Source: Rudaea sp. | GTDB lineage: Bacteria; Pseudomonadota; Gammaproteobacteria; Xanthomonadales; Rhodanobacteraceae | Reading direction: 5' to 3' | DNA length: 6,503 bases | Assembly (NCBI GenBank): GCA_025934455.1 | Contig: JAICYA010000120.1 | Location: forward strand, 1 to 6,503 | Program-made: the position numbers and the translations under genes | In this document: positions 1-6,280 of the stretch, piece by piece | Layout: each line of letters begins with the position of its first letter | Numbering within the stretch: position 1 is the stretch's first letter | The notes under the pieces: generated by a model | Told to the model about the DNA's origin: nothing | The model's input: the letters and a program-made list of their open reading frames with translations, nothing else | Database searches by the model: none

Positions 1-1
1 C

Positions 2-754
2 AAAACCGAATTGTGCAAGGCGCTCGCGGAATTCCTGTTCGATTCGACCGAGGCACTGGTGCGCATCGACATGAGCGAATTCATGGAGAAACATTCGGTC
101 GCGCGCCTGATCGGCGCGCCGCCGGGCTATGTCGGCTACGAGGAAGGCGGCTATCTCACCGAGGCCGTGCGCCGGCGCCCGTACAGCGTGATCCTGCTCG
201 ACGAGGTCGAGAAAGCGCACCACGACGTGTTCAACGTGCTGTTGCAGGTGCTCGATGACGGGCGTCTCACCGACGGCCAGGGCCGCACCGTAGACTTCCG
301 CAACACCGTGATCGTGATGACGAGCAACCTCGGCTCGGCGCAGATTCACGAGTATACGGGCGATTCGGAAGAAGACTACACCAAGATGAAGGCGGCGGTG
401 ATGGGCGTGGTACAGGCGCACTTCCGCCCCGAGTTCATCAATCGACTGGACGAGATCGTCGTGTTCCGCGCGCTCGACAAGACGCAGATTCGCCAGATCG
501 CGCGCATCCAGACGCAATACCTGGCCAAGCGCCTAGCCGAACGTCAGTTGTCGATGACATTGTCGGACAAGGCGCTCGACCTGCTTGGCAACATCGGCTT
601 CGATCCGGTCTACGGCGCGCGTCCGCTCAAGCGTGCGATCCAGCAGCAGCTCGAAAATCCGCTGGCGAAGGCGATACTCGAAGGGCAGTTCCAGCCCGGC
701 GACACGATTGCGGTGGATGCGGCAAGCGGTCGGCTAGTGTTCCGCAAAGCCTGA
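2..754 (+). CDS. clpB: ClpB disaggregase chaperone, C-terminal part (5' end outside window)
   Basis: ClpB is a cytoplasmic hexameric AAA+ unfoldase that works with DnaK/DnaJ/GrpE to pull proteins out of aggregates. About 250 residues are visible, roughly the last 30% of a protein that is usually near 860 residues. The window opens inside the Walker A motif of the second ATPase domain: the first codons read K-T-E-L, the end of GKTEL. Counting that K as 1, the pore loop GYVGYEEGG is at about 42-50, Walker B VILLDE at 63-68, sensor 1 TSN at 107-109, the arginine finger in FINRLDE at R148, and sensor 2 GARPLKR at 205-211. The C-terminal D2-small domain follows. There is no ClpP-binding IGF-type loop, which separates it from ClpA/ClpX, and the wording of the D2 motifs is typical ClpB. 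The start lies upstream of the window, so heat-shock control cannot be judged. The gene is followed directly by a terminator. Confidence 0.97.
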   Translation, partial: KTELCKALAEFLFDSTEALVRIDMSEFMEKHSVARLIGAPPGYVGYEEGGYLTEAVRRRPYSVILLDEVEKAHHDVFNVLLQVLDDGRLTDGQGRTVDFRNTVIVMTSNLGSAQIHEYTGDSEEDYTKMKAAVMGVVQAHFRPEFINRLDEIVVFRALDKTQIRQIARIQTQYLAKRLAERQLSMTLSDKALDLLGNIGFDPVYGARPLKRAIQQQLENPLAKAILEGQFQPGDTIAVDAASGRLVFRKA

Positions 755-760
755 AACAAC

Positions 761-787
761 AAGCCCGGCATTGCGCCGGGCTTTTTT
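761..787 (+). terminator. Rho-independent terminator of clpB, probably bidirectional
   Basis: A perfect 9-bp stem AAGCCCGGC (761-769) / GCCGGGCTT (775-783) closes a 5-nt loop and ends in a run of six T (782-787). It starts 7 bp after the clpB stop codon. On the other strand the same stem lies 25 bp past the stop of the leftward TonB-dependent receptor gene and is followed by GTTGTTT, a weaker U-tract, so it probably ends both convergent transcripts. Confidence 0.92.
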
Positions 788-807
788 GCGTCAACCAGAA
801 GCCACGC

Positions 808-3228
808 TCAAAAATCGCGGGTGACGCGCACGCCGATCGTGCGCGGCTGCACCGGCACGATGTAGGTCTGCGCGCCGCAGGTGTCGGTCGCGCATTCGGC
901 GTAGCGCGCGAGCTGGCCGCGGTTGTCGAACGCGTTCTTCAGGTAGAAGTCGAACGACCACAGGTTCTTCTTGAAACCCGTGGATAGGTCCACCGTACCG
1001 TAACCGGGCATGTCGCCGATGATCGCGTTCTCGTGCAGGCGCAGGTCGGTGCCGCGCCGGCCTTCGAAGAATCCCGCGGCCTGGAAATAACTGTCCATGC
1101 CGTGGAAATCGAAGCTGTAGCGGGCGGTGATGTTGCCCTTTTCACGCGCGGTCAGTGGCAGGCGCGTGCCCGAAGGCGCCTGCGGATCGGTGCAGTCGGT
1201 AATCGGATTGCCGTTGGCGTCCGTGGTGCCGCAGTAATTCTGGGTCAGCACCGCATCGTACAACGCCAGCCCGGCCGACACGGTCAGGTTGTAGGTGACG
1301 GCCCAGCCCAGGCTCGTTTCCAGGCCGCGAATGCGCGCCTGGTTCGCGTTCTTGATCTCGGTCAGGCCGTTCTGGCCGAGCAGGGAAAACTGGAAGTTCT
1401 TCCACTTTTCCTGGAACACCGCGCCATTCCACAGCAGATGGCGGTCCAGCCATTCGGTCTTCCAGCCGAATTCGAAGTTGTCGAGCTTGTCGGACTGGTA
1501 CGGCGGCAGCGAGCCGCGCCGGTTGACGCCGCCCGGACGGAAACCCTGCGACCAGGTCGCGTAGATCATCTTGTCCGCATCGAGCTTGTAGGTAAGGTTG
1601 ACCTTGCCGAGCGTGCCGTTTTCCTTGGTGTCCTTGTCCAGGTCCGAGCACGGCGCGCCCTCGAATGGCACCAGCGGCGTGAAACAGGTGGCCTCGCCCT
1701 GCGAGGTGCTGTAGCCCGGCGCGAATCCGTAAAAGCCCTTCAGGCCGTTGTCGGTCCAGTAGTGGCGGCCACCGATCGTGCCGGTGAGGCGGTCGGTGAA
1801 GTCGAAGTTCATCTCGCCGAACACGGCCGAGTCGTTGTCCTTGCGCACCTGCTGGGTCAGCCACAGCGTGTTCGGCCAGCCGGTGACGGACAGGTCCGAG
1901 CCCAATCCATCGATGATGTACTGCTGGTTGATGTCGTGCGACTGGCGCTCGTCGAATACGCCGGCGACGAAGCGCAGGCGGTTTTCCTGCGGCGATGCGA
2001 TGCGCAGTTCGTTGCTTGTCTTGCGGTACTTGTCGATGCCCAGGATGTGCTGCGCCGGATTGATCAGGTTGCCGGCATTGTCGTGGATGTAGGCGCCATA
2101 GCCGGCGAGGGTGTCATACCAGAACGAGTAATCGCTGTAGTCCTGCGAATAGTGGTCGTCGCGGTTCAGGTGTGCCACCGCGTAAGTCAGGTCGAAGTTG
2201 CCGATCTTGCCCTTGACGGTCAGTGCCGCCTGCACCCAGCGGTCGTCGAAACTTTCCGGATAGAAATGCGTGAGTTTGAGATCCCCCACGTTCGGATCGA
2301 ACGCGTTGATGCCGTTCGCATGCTGGGTCTGGCCGGCGACCATGGGCATGATCGACCAGTCCTCGTTGAGGTCGACCTTCAGCGCCGCGCGCGCGCCGCG
2401 CGTGTCGGCATCGTTGTAGTTGCTCTTCACGCGGTCGGTGTTATTGACCGTGATGCCCGAGCTCGGATACGTGCGCGTGCCGTGGACGTTGTCGATGTAG
2501 CCGGCGTCGGTCTTGCTCCAGCCGACCAGGCGCAGCGCTGAGTTCGAGGAGATCGGCAGGTTGACGTAGCCTTGGGTCACATAGCCGATGCCGCCGTTGT
2601 CCACAGAATTGAGCTCGGCACTGGCGCTGGCCGAGAACGCCGTCGGATCGGGCTTGTTGGTGATGATGCGGATCGTGCCGGATTCGGAACTGGCCCCGTA
2701 CAGCGTGCCTTGCGGGCCGGCCAGCGCTTCGACGCGTTCGACGTCGTAGATGTTCATGTCCAGCGCGCCCTGGATCGTGGTGATCGGTTGTTCATCGAGG
2801 TAGATGCCAACGCTCGGCAGCGGCCCGGAATGGTTGCCGTTGCTGCCGCTGGCGACGCCGCGCATGTAGACCTGCGAGAAGCCCAGGTACAGGCTCTGGA
2901 TGGCCACGCTCGGCAGCAGCTTGACGTAGTCGTGCATGTCGGCGACGTTCATCTGCTGCAGCGTGTCGGTGCTGAGCACGTCCATGCTGATCGGCACGTC
3001 CTGTGCGTTCTCGGTGCGCTTTTGCGCGGTCACCGTGATTGTCTGCAGTTCGTGCGAAGCCTTCTTCGCCTTGGCGTTGTCGGCGGATGTCGTCGCCGGC
3101 GCTTGATTCTGGTCGGCGTCGATGGCAAACGCGGGCGCGAAGCAGGCCAGGTGGATGGCGGCTGCCAGCGGCAGGCGCGCAACGAACGCATGCCGGCGGC
3201 CGGATCGGGTGCTGTGGATTTTTCTCAT
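808..3228 (-). CDS. TonB-dependent outer-membrane receptor, substrate unknown
   Basis: This 806-residue protein is a TonB-dependent receptor: a 22-strand outer-membrane barrel closed by an N-terminal plug, taking up scarce ligands with energy from TonB-ExbB-ExbD. Residues 1-35 form a signal peptide (basic start, hydrophobic core, AFA before I36). A TonB-box-like stretch LQTITVT lies at about 61-67, and the plug runs to about 193 with GxYLDE, VERVEALAGPQGTLYG and GTIRIITNKP. The barrel includes the family signature YATWSQGFRPGGVN and ends in the phenylalanine expected for outer-membrane assembly. Three close cysteine pairs (515/527, 666/679, 779/784) probably make loop disulfides. There is no N-terminal secretin/STN signalling domain, so it is not a FecA-type transducer. 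The start is supported by GAGGGG nine bases upstream. It follows the TPR-sulfotransferase gene by 72 bp on the same strand and is probably its operon partner. Siderophore, glycan or peptide are all possible ligands. Confidence 0.95.
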   Translation of the reverse strand: MRKIHSTRSGRRHAFVARLPLAAAIHLACFAPAFAIDADQNQAPATTSADNAKAKKASHELQTITVTAQKRTENAQDVPISMDVLSTDTLQQMNVADMHDYVKLLPSVAIQSLYLGFSQVYMRGVASGSNGNHSGPLPSVGIYLDEQPITTIQGALDMNIYDVERVEALAGPQGTLYGASSESGTIRIITNKPDPTAFSASASAELNSVDNGGIGYVTQGYVNLPISSNSALRLVGWSKTDAGYIDNVHGTRTYPSSGITVNNTDRVKSNYNDADTRGARAALKVDLNEDWSIMPMVAGQTQHANGINAFDPNVGDLKLTHFYPESFDDRWVQAALTVKGKIGNFDLTYAVAHLNRDDHYSQDYSDYSFWYDTLAGYGAYIHDNAGNLINPAQHILGIDKYRKTSNELRIASPQENRLRFVAGVFDERQSHDINQQYIIDGLGSDLSVTGWPNTLWLTQQVRKDNDSAVFGEMNFDFTDRLTGTIGGRHYWTDNGLKGFYGFAPGYSTSQGEATCFTPLVPFEGAPCSDLDKDTKENGTLGKVNLTYKLDADKMIYATWSQGFRPGGVNRRGSLPPYQSDKLDNFEFGWKTEWLDRHLLWNGAVFQEKWKNFQFSLLGQNGLTEIKNANQARIRGLETSLGWAVTYNLTVSAGLALYDAVLTQNYCGTTDANGNPITDCTDPQAPSGTRLPLTAREKGNITARYSFDFHGMDSYFQAAGFFEGRRGTDLRLHENAIIGDMPGYGTVDLSTGFKKNLWSFDFYLKNAFDNRGQLARYAECATDTCGAQTYIVPVQPRTIGVRVTRDF

Positions 3229-3237
3229 GGTGCTGAA

Positions 3238-3243
3238 CCCCTC
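3238..3243 (-). promoter_or_regulatory. Ribosome-binding site of the TonB-dependent receptor
   Basis: Read on the minus strand, GAGGGG lies nine bases before the ATG at 3228-3226. It is a good Shine-Dalgarno match and fixes the receptor start. The rest of the 72-bp gap (3229-3300) shows no T-rich terminator hairpin and no convincing promoter, which favours co-transcription with the gene upstream. Confidence 0.7.
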
Positions 3244-3300
3244 GGTGTGGTTGTTTTTCCTGAAGTCCGTCCGTGAACGTAACGAGCATCGGTTTGAAGC

Positions 3301-5061
3301 TCACGCATATGGATACGCTTCGAGCGCGTTTCCGAGCGCGGCCTTGAGCGGAGCTAGCCAAGGCTCGAAATGCCGCCACTGGTCGACGCCGTCGCGGTAG
3401 ATCGGCTGGCGCACCTGTTCGGAACTGGCCGTGCGCACCGGCCGCGCGTTTTCGAAGAAGCGCAGGCAGGCATCGTCGAACGGCAGGCCGCAGTAGTCGA
3501 GCAGTTGCCGCACTTGCATTTCGGTATCGGTGACCATGGCCTCGTAGTGCACGCGATGCACGCGGCCGGGCAACACCGCGTCGAAATGCGCCATCAGCTG
3601 CGCGTAGTCGCACCAGTAGCGGCCGAGGTCTTCGAGGTCGTAGCAGAAATTCTGGCCGCGCGCGAAATGCTGCTTGAAGCCGGAAAAACAGCAGGCCAGC
3701 GGGTGCCGGCGCGCGTCGACGATCTTTGCGTTCGGCAGGATGAGATGAATCAGCCCGACGTGCGCGAAGTTGTTCGGCATCTTGTCGATGTAGAACGGGC
3801 GGTCGAGCTTGCGGTGGATGCGCGTGCCGTCCAGGTAGGACTCGCCCAGTTCACGCAGTTCCTCGCGCGAGCACTGCGCCAGCGCGTCGTGGTACGCACC
3901 GGGCGCGCGGCTGCCGGTGCGCTCGCGCAGCACGCGCGTGAGCGAGATGAGCTCGGGCAGTTCCATCGTGCCTTCCACCAGCGGGTGGCTGGCGAGGATC
4001 TGCTCGATCAGGGTGGAGCCGGCGCGCGGCAGGCCGACGATGAAGATCGGATCGGGCGCGGCGCAGCCGGCACCGGCGCGTTCGCGGAAAAAATCTTCCG
4101 TATACGCTTCCCGCGTGCGCCGCAGGCGCGCCGTCGTGTCGTCGGCGCTGTAGGGCACCAGCTTGCGGCGCAGCGCGTTGCCGCGCGCGTAATGGTCGAA
4201 ACAATCCGCGTAGGCGGCGCGATCTTCCAACGCCTTGGCCAGGGCGAATTCGAAATGCAGGCGATGTTCGTCGGCCAGGTCCGCGCGCGCCAGCGCATTG
4301 CGCATGGTTTCGACCTGCGCGTCGTCGAAGCGGAAGGTCTTGAGGTTCGCCAGGCTCCACCAGGCCTCGCCGAAATCCGCATCGAGTTCGATGCAATGTC
4401 GGTAAGCCGCAATCGCCCGCTCGGTGTGACCGGCGGTCTTGAGCGCATGGCCCAGGCTCAGCCAGACCTGGGCTTGCTCCGGATGCTCCGCGAGCAGCTG
4501 CGTGTAGATCGCGATCGCCGGCTCGTAATCGCCGGTGCGACACAGCACGGCGGCCTTGAGGTTGCGCACGCCCGGGTCATCGGGCGTTTCGTGCAGCAAG
4601 CGGTCGAGCTCCGTCAGCGCCGTGGCCGGTTCGTTGAGCCGATGCAGCACCAGGGCGTAGTGATGCCGCGCCTCGCGGAAATCCGGCGCGAGTTCCATGC
4701 AGCGTTCGAGCAGATGTTGTGCGTCCTCGCAGCGGTCCAGGCGCACGGCAAGTTCGGCCAGCATGCGGATCGCGACGACGTCGGTCGGCGCCTGCTTGAG
4801 CTGCGTCTTGAGCAGGCGTTCGGCGACTGCGATGTCGTTGCCATGCAGCGCCGCCGCCGCGCGCATAAGCGCGGGATCGAACGGCGCATGGCGTACATGT
4901 TCGAGATAGGCTGCTGCGGCGCCGGCGCGGTCGCCGGCGGCATCGAGCGCGTCGGCCAGGCATCGCCAGATTTGCGGTTGCGCGGGATCGGCGGCGGCAG
5001 CGCGGCGCTGCCGCGCGAGGCTGGCGTGGATTGTTTCCGCTTCCCGAACCGCAACGCCCAT
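3301..5061 (-). CDS. TPR-repeat sulfotransferase (PAPS-dependent)
   Basis: This 586-residue two-domain protein has tetratricopeptide repeats at about 25-270 (segments such as AQVWLSLGHALKTAGHTE, 197-214) followed by a sulfotransferase domain at about 336-570. The domain transfers sulfate from PAPS to an acceptor. The 5'-phosphosulfate loop reads FIVGLPRAGSTLIEQIL (340-356). The 3'-phosphate site is around R451 and S460 (DARRHPLACCFS). The late PAPS loop TASSEQVRQPIY (544-555) resembles that of tyrosylprotein sulfotransferases. E367 in TMELPEL is a candidate catalytic base. No signal peptide or membrane segment is seen, so it is probably cytoplasmic. I chose the ATG at 5061: an in-frame ATG at 5166 would add 35 residues without family character and fill the divergent promoter gap, and a GTG at 5070 is also possible. 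It lies 72 bp upstream of the receptor gene. The acceptor is unknown: a protein or peptide tyrosine, a glycan and a lipid are all open. Confidence 0.92.
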   Translation of the reverse strand: MGVAVREAETIHASLARQRRAAAADPAQPQIWRCLADALDAAGDRAGAAAAYLEHVRHAPFDPALMRAAAALHGNDIAVAERLLKTQLKQAPTDVVAIRMLAELAVRLDRCEDAQHLLERCMELAPDFREARHHYALVLHRLNEPATALTELDRLLHETPDDPGVRNLKAAVLCRTGDYEPAIAIYTQLLAEHPEQAQVWLSLGHALKTAGHTERAIAAYRHCIELDADFGEAWWSLANLKTFRFDDAQVETMRNALARADLADEHRLHFEFALAKALEDRAAYADCFDHYARGNALRRKLVPYSADDTTARLRRTREAYTEDFFRERAGAGCAAPDPIFIVGLPRAGSTLIEQILASHPLVEGTMELPELISLTRVLRERTGSRAPGAYHDALAQCSREELRELGESYLDGTRIHRKLDRPFYIDKMPNNFAHVGLIHLILPNAKIVDARRHPLACCFSGFKQHFARGQNFCYDLEDLGRYWCDYAQLMAHFDAVLPGRVHRVHYEAMVTDTEMQVRQLLDYCGLPFDDACLRFFENARPVRTASSEQVRQPIYRDGVDQWRHFEPWLAPLKAALGNALEAYPYA

Positions 5062-5085
5062 GCGATGCACCCCGCGTGATGGCCA

Positions 5086-5114
5086 AGCATAGGGATTCGG
5101 CCCAATGCCCGCAA
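5086..5114 (-). promoter_or_regulatory. Candidate sigma-70 promoter of the sulfotransferase/receptor operon
   Basis: On the minus strand, TTGCGG (5114-5109) and TATGCT (5091-5086) are separated by exactly 17 bp, matching 3/6 and 4/6 of the consensus. Transcription would begin near 5079, about 18 bases before the ATG at 5061. This would exclude the longer reading frame starting at 5166. The match is modest and the call is tentative. Confidence 0.35.
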
Positions 5115-5119
5115 CGGGC

Positions 5120-5147
5120 TTGCAATCGCCGGCCAAATCCCTAGATT
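5120..5147 (+). promoter_or_regulatory. Candidate sigma-70 promoter of the FmdB-like gene
   Basis: TTGCAA (5120-5125) and TAGATT (5142-5147) are spaced by 16 bp, each matching 4/6 of the consensus. Transcription would start about 24 bases before the ATG at 5178. The site lies in the 116-bp gap between the divergent sulfotransferase and FmdB-like genes. It is tentative because such weak matches are common by chance. Confidence 0.35.
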
Positions 5148-5177
5148 CCCGATAGTTGCCTTTCACGAAGCGTGTCC

Positions 5178-5504
5178 ATGCCTATCTACGAATTCGAATG
5201 CACCGCCTGCGGCAACGTCTTCGACCGCCTGCAGAAGATTTCCGACCCGGATCCCACGGTCTGTCCGGAGTGTGGAAAGAAAAAAATCCATCGCCGCGTG
5301 ACGGCGCCGGCGTTCCGCCTTTCCGGCAGCGGCTGGTATGAGACCGATTTCAAGAAAGACGGCGACAGGAAGCGCAATCTCGCCGGCAAGGACGAGGCGC
5401 CGAAGTCCGAACCGGCAAAAAGCGAGACTGCCAAACCCGAGAAGCCGGCGCAGGACGCCAAACCAAAATCCGAGTCCCGGTCCGCGGCCAAGCCGAAATC
5501 CTGA
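5178..5504 (+). CDS. FmdB-family zinc-ribbon protein with disordered tail
   Basis: This 108-residue protein has the FmdB/CxxC_CXXC_SSSS putative regulatory domain at about 1-55. It opens with MPIYEFECTACG, the classic start of the family, and four cysteines (8, 11, 29, 32) form a zinc ribbon. FRLSGSGWYETDF (46-58) is the usual end of the core. Residues 60-108 are low-complexity Lys/Pro/Ser/Glu/Ala sequence with no predicted fold. I start at ATG 5178 rather than GTG 5172 because the family begins at this methionine; only a weak GAAG (5167-5170) serves as a ribosome-binding site. The molecular role of these proteins in proteobacteria is not settled; the name comes from a formamidase regulator. 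In many gamma- and betaproteobacteria the gene sits just upstream of aspS, as here, with one extra gene in between. Confidence 0.93.
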   Translation: MPIYEFECTACGNVFDRLQKISDPDPTVCPECGKKKIHRRVTAPAFRLSGSGWYETDFKKDGDRKRNLAGKDEAPKSEPAKSETAKPEKPAQDAKPKSESRSAAKPKS

Positions 5505-5568
5505 GGAACCACTGATCGCGGTGCAGCGCGCGTTCAGGCGGCGCGCGCGATAAACTCGGGGCGCTGGG

Positions 5569-5581
5569 TTGATCACATCAA
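5569..5581. repeat. Short inverted repeat at the DUF3011 gene ribosome-binding site
   Basis: TTGAT (5569-5573) and ATCAA (5577-5581) are a perfect 5-bp inverted repeat around CAC. Its right arm overlaps the first two bases of the Shine-Dalgarno sequence of the next gene. It could be a small operator or an mRNA hairpin, but this size can arise by chance. Confidence 0.3.
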
Positions 5582-5587
5582 GGAGGG
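5580..5587 (+). promoter_or_regulatory. Strong ribosome-binding site of the DUF3011 gene
   Basis: AAGGAGGG stands five bases before ATG 5593 and is a near-perfect Shine-Dalgarno sequence. It decides the start at 5593 against the in-frame TTG at 5569. Its strength suggests efficient translation of the secreted product. Confidence 0.88.
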
Positions 5588-5592
5588 TTGTC

Positions 5593-6174
5593 ATGTCGAT
5601 ACGATCGCTTTTTGTTATCGCTCTTTCCGTTTTCGGTGCCTTGGCAGTCACGGCCGCGCAGGCCCAGGACTCGCGCTACGGCGGTGGGCCGGGCGGCGCG
5701 GTGGAGTGCCGCAGCAGCAACTACGCATTCCAGCGCTGCGAGGTCCCGTGGCGCGATGCGCGCATCGTGCGCCAGCTTTCCAATACGCAATGCGTGCGCG
5801 GGCAGAACTGGGGTGTCGATCGGCACGGACTGTGGGTCGATCGCGGCTGTGCGGGACGATTCGTCGATGCCAGGGGCGGTTATGGCGGCGACTATGACGA
5901 CGACCGCCGCGGCGACTACCGCGGCGGTGACTACCGCGGCGGCGGCTGGCAGCCGGGGCCGGGCTGGAACCAGCGCTTCACGGTGCGCTGCGAGAGCTAC
6001 AACGGCCAGAGCAACTACTGCGCGGTCGATGTCGGTGGGCGCGGACGCGTCTATCTGCAGCGTCAGGAATCGAGTTCGCCGTGCCGTGAAGGTTATTCGT
6101 GGGGCTGGAACCGCGGCGGTGTGTGGGTTGCGCAAGGCTGTCGCGGCACCTTCACCGTCGATCGGCACTGGTGA
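5593..6174 (+). CDS. Secreted protein with two DUF3011 repeats
   Basis: This 193-residue exported protein has no known function. Residues 1-24 form a signal peptide with a hydrophobic core and an AQA cleavage site before Q25. The mature part holds two copies of the DUF3011 domain, at about 37-92 and 130-191. Each has four cysteines (39, 49, 67, 86 and 133, 143, 164, 183) spaced 10/18/19 and 10/21/19, and each ends in a shared pattern: WGVDRHGLWVDRGCAGRF and WGWNRGGVWVAQGCRGTF. The equal spacing suggests two disulfides per domain, made in the periplasm. A Gly/Asp/Tyr/Arg-rich linker (about 95-125) separates the domains. DUF3011 proteins are, from memory, frequent in Xanthomonadales. The start is set by a strong ribosome-binding site. 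The gene is 88 bp after the FmdB-like gene on the same strand and is closed by a strong terminator, so it may share that transcript. Confidence 0.9.
   Translation: MSIRSLFVIALSVFGALAVTAAQAQDSRYGGGPGGAVECRSSNYAFQRCEVPWRDARIVRQLSNTQCVRGQNWGVDRHGLWVDRGCAGRFVDARGGYGGDYDDDRRGDYRGGDYRGGGWQPGPGWNQRFTVRCESYNGQSNYCAVDVGGRGRVYLQRQESSSPCREGYSWGWNRGGVWVAQGCRGTFTVDRHW
5914..5943 (+). repeat. Tandem 15-bp repeat in the glycine-rich linker
   Basis: Two head-to-tail 15-bp units, 5914-5928 and 5929-5943, differ at one base (the last). In frame they encode DYRGG twice (residues 108-117 of the DUF3011 protein). This is a small slippage-type duplication between the two cysteine-rich domains and a likely site of length variation. 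Confidence 0.85.
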
Positions 6175-6192
6175 GGATTTACCCCATTGGCC

Positions 6193-6224
6193 ACAAAAGC
6201 CCGCCATCCGGCGGGCTTTTGTTT
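6193..6224 (+). terminator. Strong Rho-independent terminator after the DUF3011 gene
   Basis: ACAAAAGCCCGCC (6193-6205) and GGCGGGCTTTTGT (6210-6222) form a perfect 13-bp stem with a 4-nt loop ATCC. The T-rich descending arm (TTTTGTTT) acts as U-tract, and the ascending arm gives A-rich sequence, so it may also stop leftward transcription. It starts 19 bp after the DUF3011 stop codon and insulates aspS from the genes upstream. Confidence 0.92.
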
Positions 6225-6237
6225 GCAGTGCAACAAA
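6218..6237. promoter_or_regulatory. Palindrome just past the terminator, possible operator
   Basis: TTGCA (6223-6227) and TGCAA (6229-6233) are a perfect inverted repeat around G6228. It is extended by TTTG (6218-6221) and CAAA (6234-6237) if T6222 is bulged. It overlaps the terminator tail and the -35 of the candidate aspS promoter, where a regulator could bind, but no regulator can be named. Confidence 0.35.
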
Positions 6238-6251
6238 TTCCCTCGTACGAT
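6223..6251 (+). promoter_or_regulatory. aspS: Candidate promoter of aspS
   Basis: TTGCAG (6223-6228) and TACGAT (6246-6251) are 17 bp apart, matching 3/6 and 4/6 of the sigma-70 consensus. The site lies directly after the upstream terminator, where a new promoter is required. If it is used, the aspS mRNA has a leader of about 170 bases that includes the whole palindromic element at 6281-6422. Confidence 0.35.
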
Positions 6252-6280
6252 TCGCGGCTTGCCTCCAAAACCTACACCGG

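Noticed and set aside
1033..2541. A 502-codon open frame antisense to the receptor gene
   Set aside because: High GC at third positions keeps stop codons out of the opposite strand. The translation is Val/Ala/Arg/Gly-rich without any domain, and the opposite strand clearly encodes the receptor.
3370..5079. A 569-codon open frame antisense to the sulfotransferase gene
   Set aside because: Same shadow effect: Arg/Val/Gln/Ala-rich with no recognisable motif, while the minus strand carries TPR and PAPS-binding motifs.
5062..5166. A 35-residue N-terminal extension of the sulfotransferase from the ATG at 5166
   Set aside because: It would leave only 11 bp to the divergent FmdB-like start, covers the likely promoters, and has neither a signal peptide nor TPR character. 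ATG 5061 fits better.
5526..5548. A GCGCGCG/CGCGCGC hairpin between the FmdB-like and DUF3011 genes as a terminator
   Set aside because: The 7-bp stem has a 9-nt loop and no T-run after it; alternating GC in GC-rich DNA easily gives such pairing.
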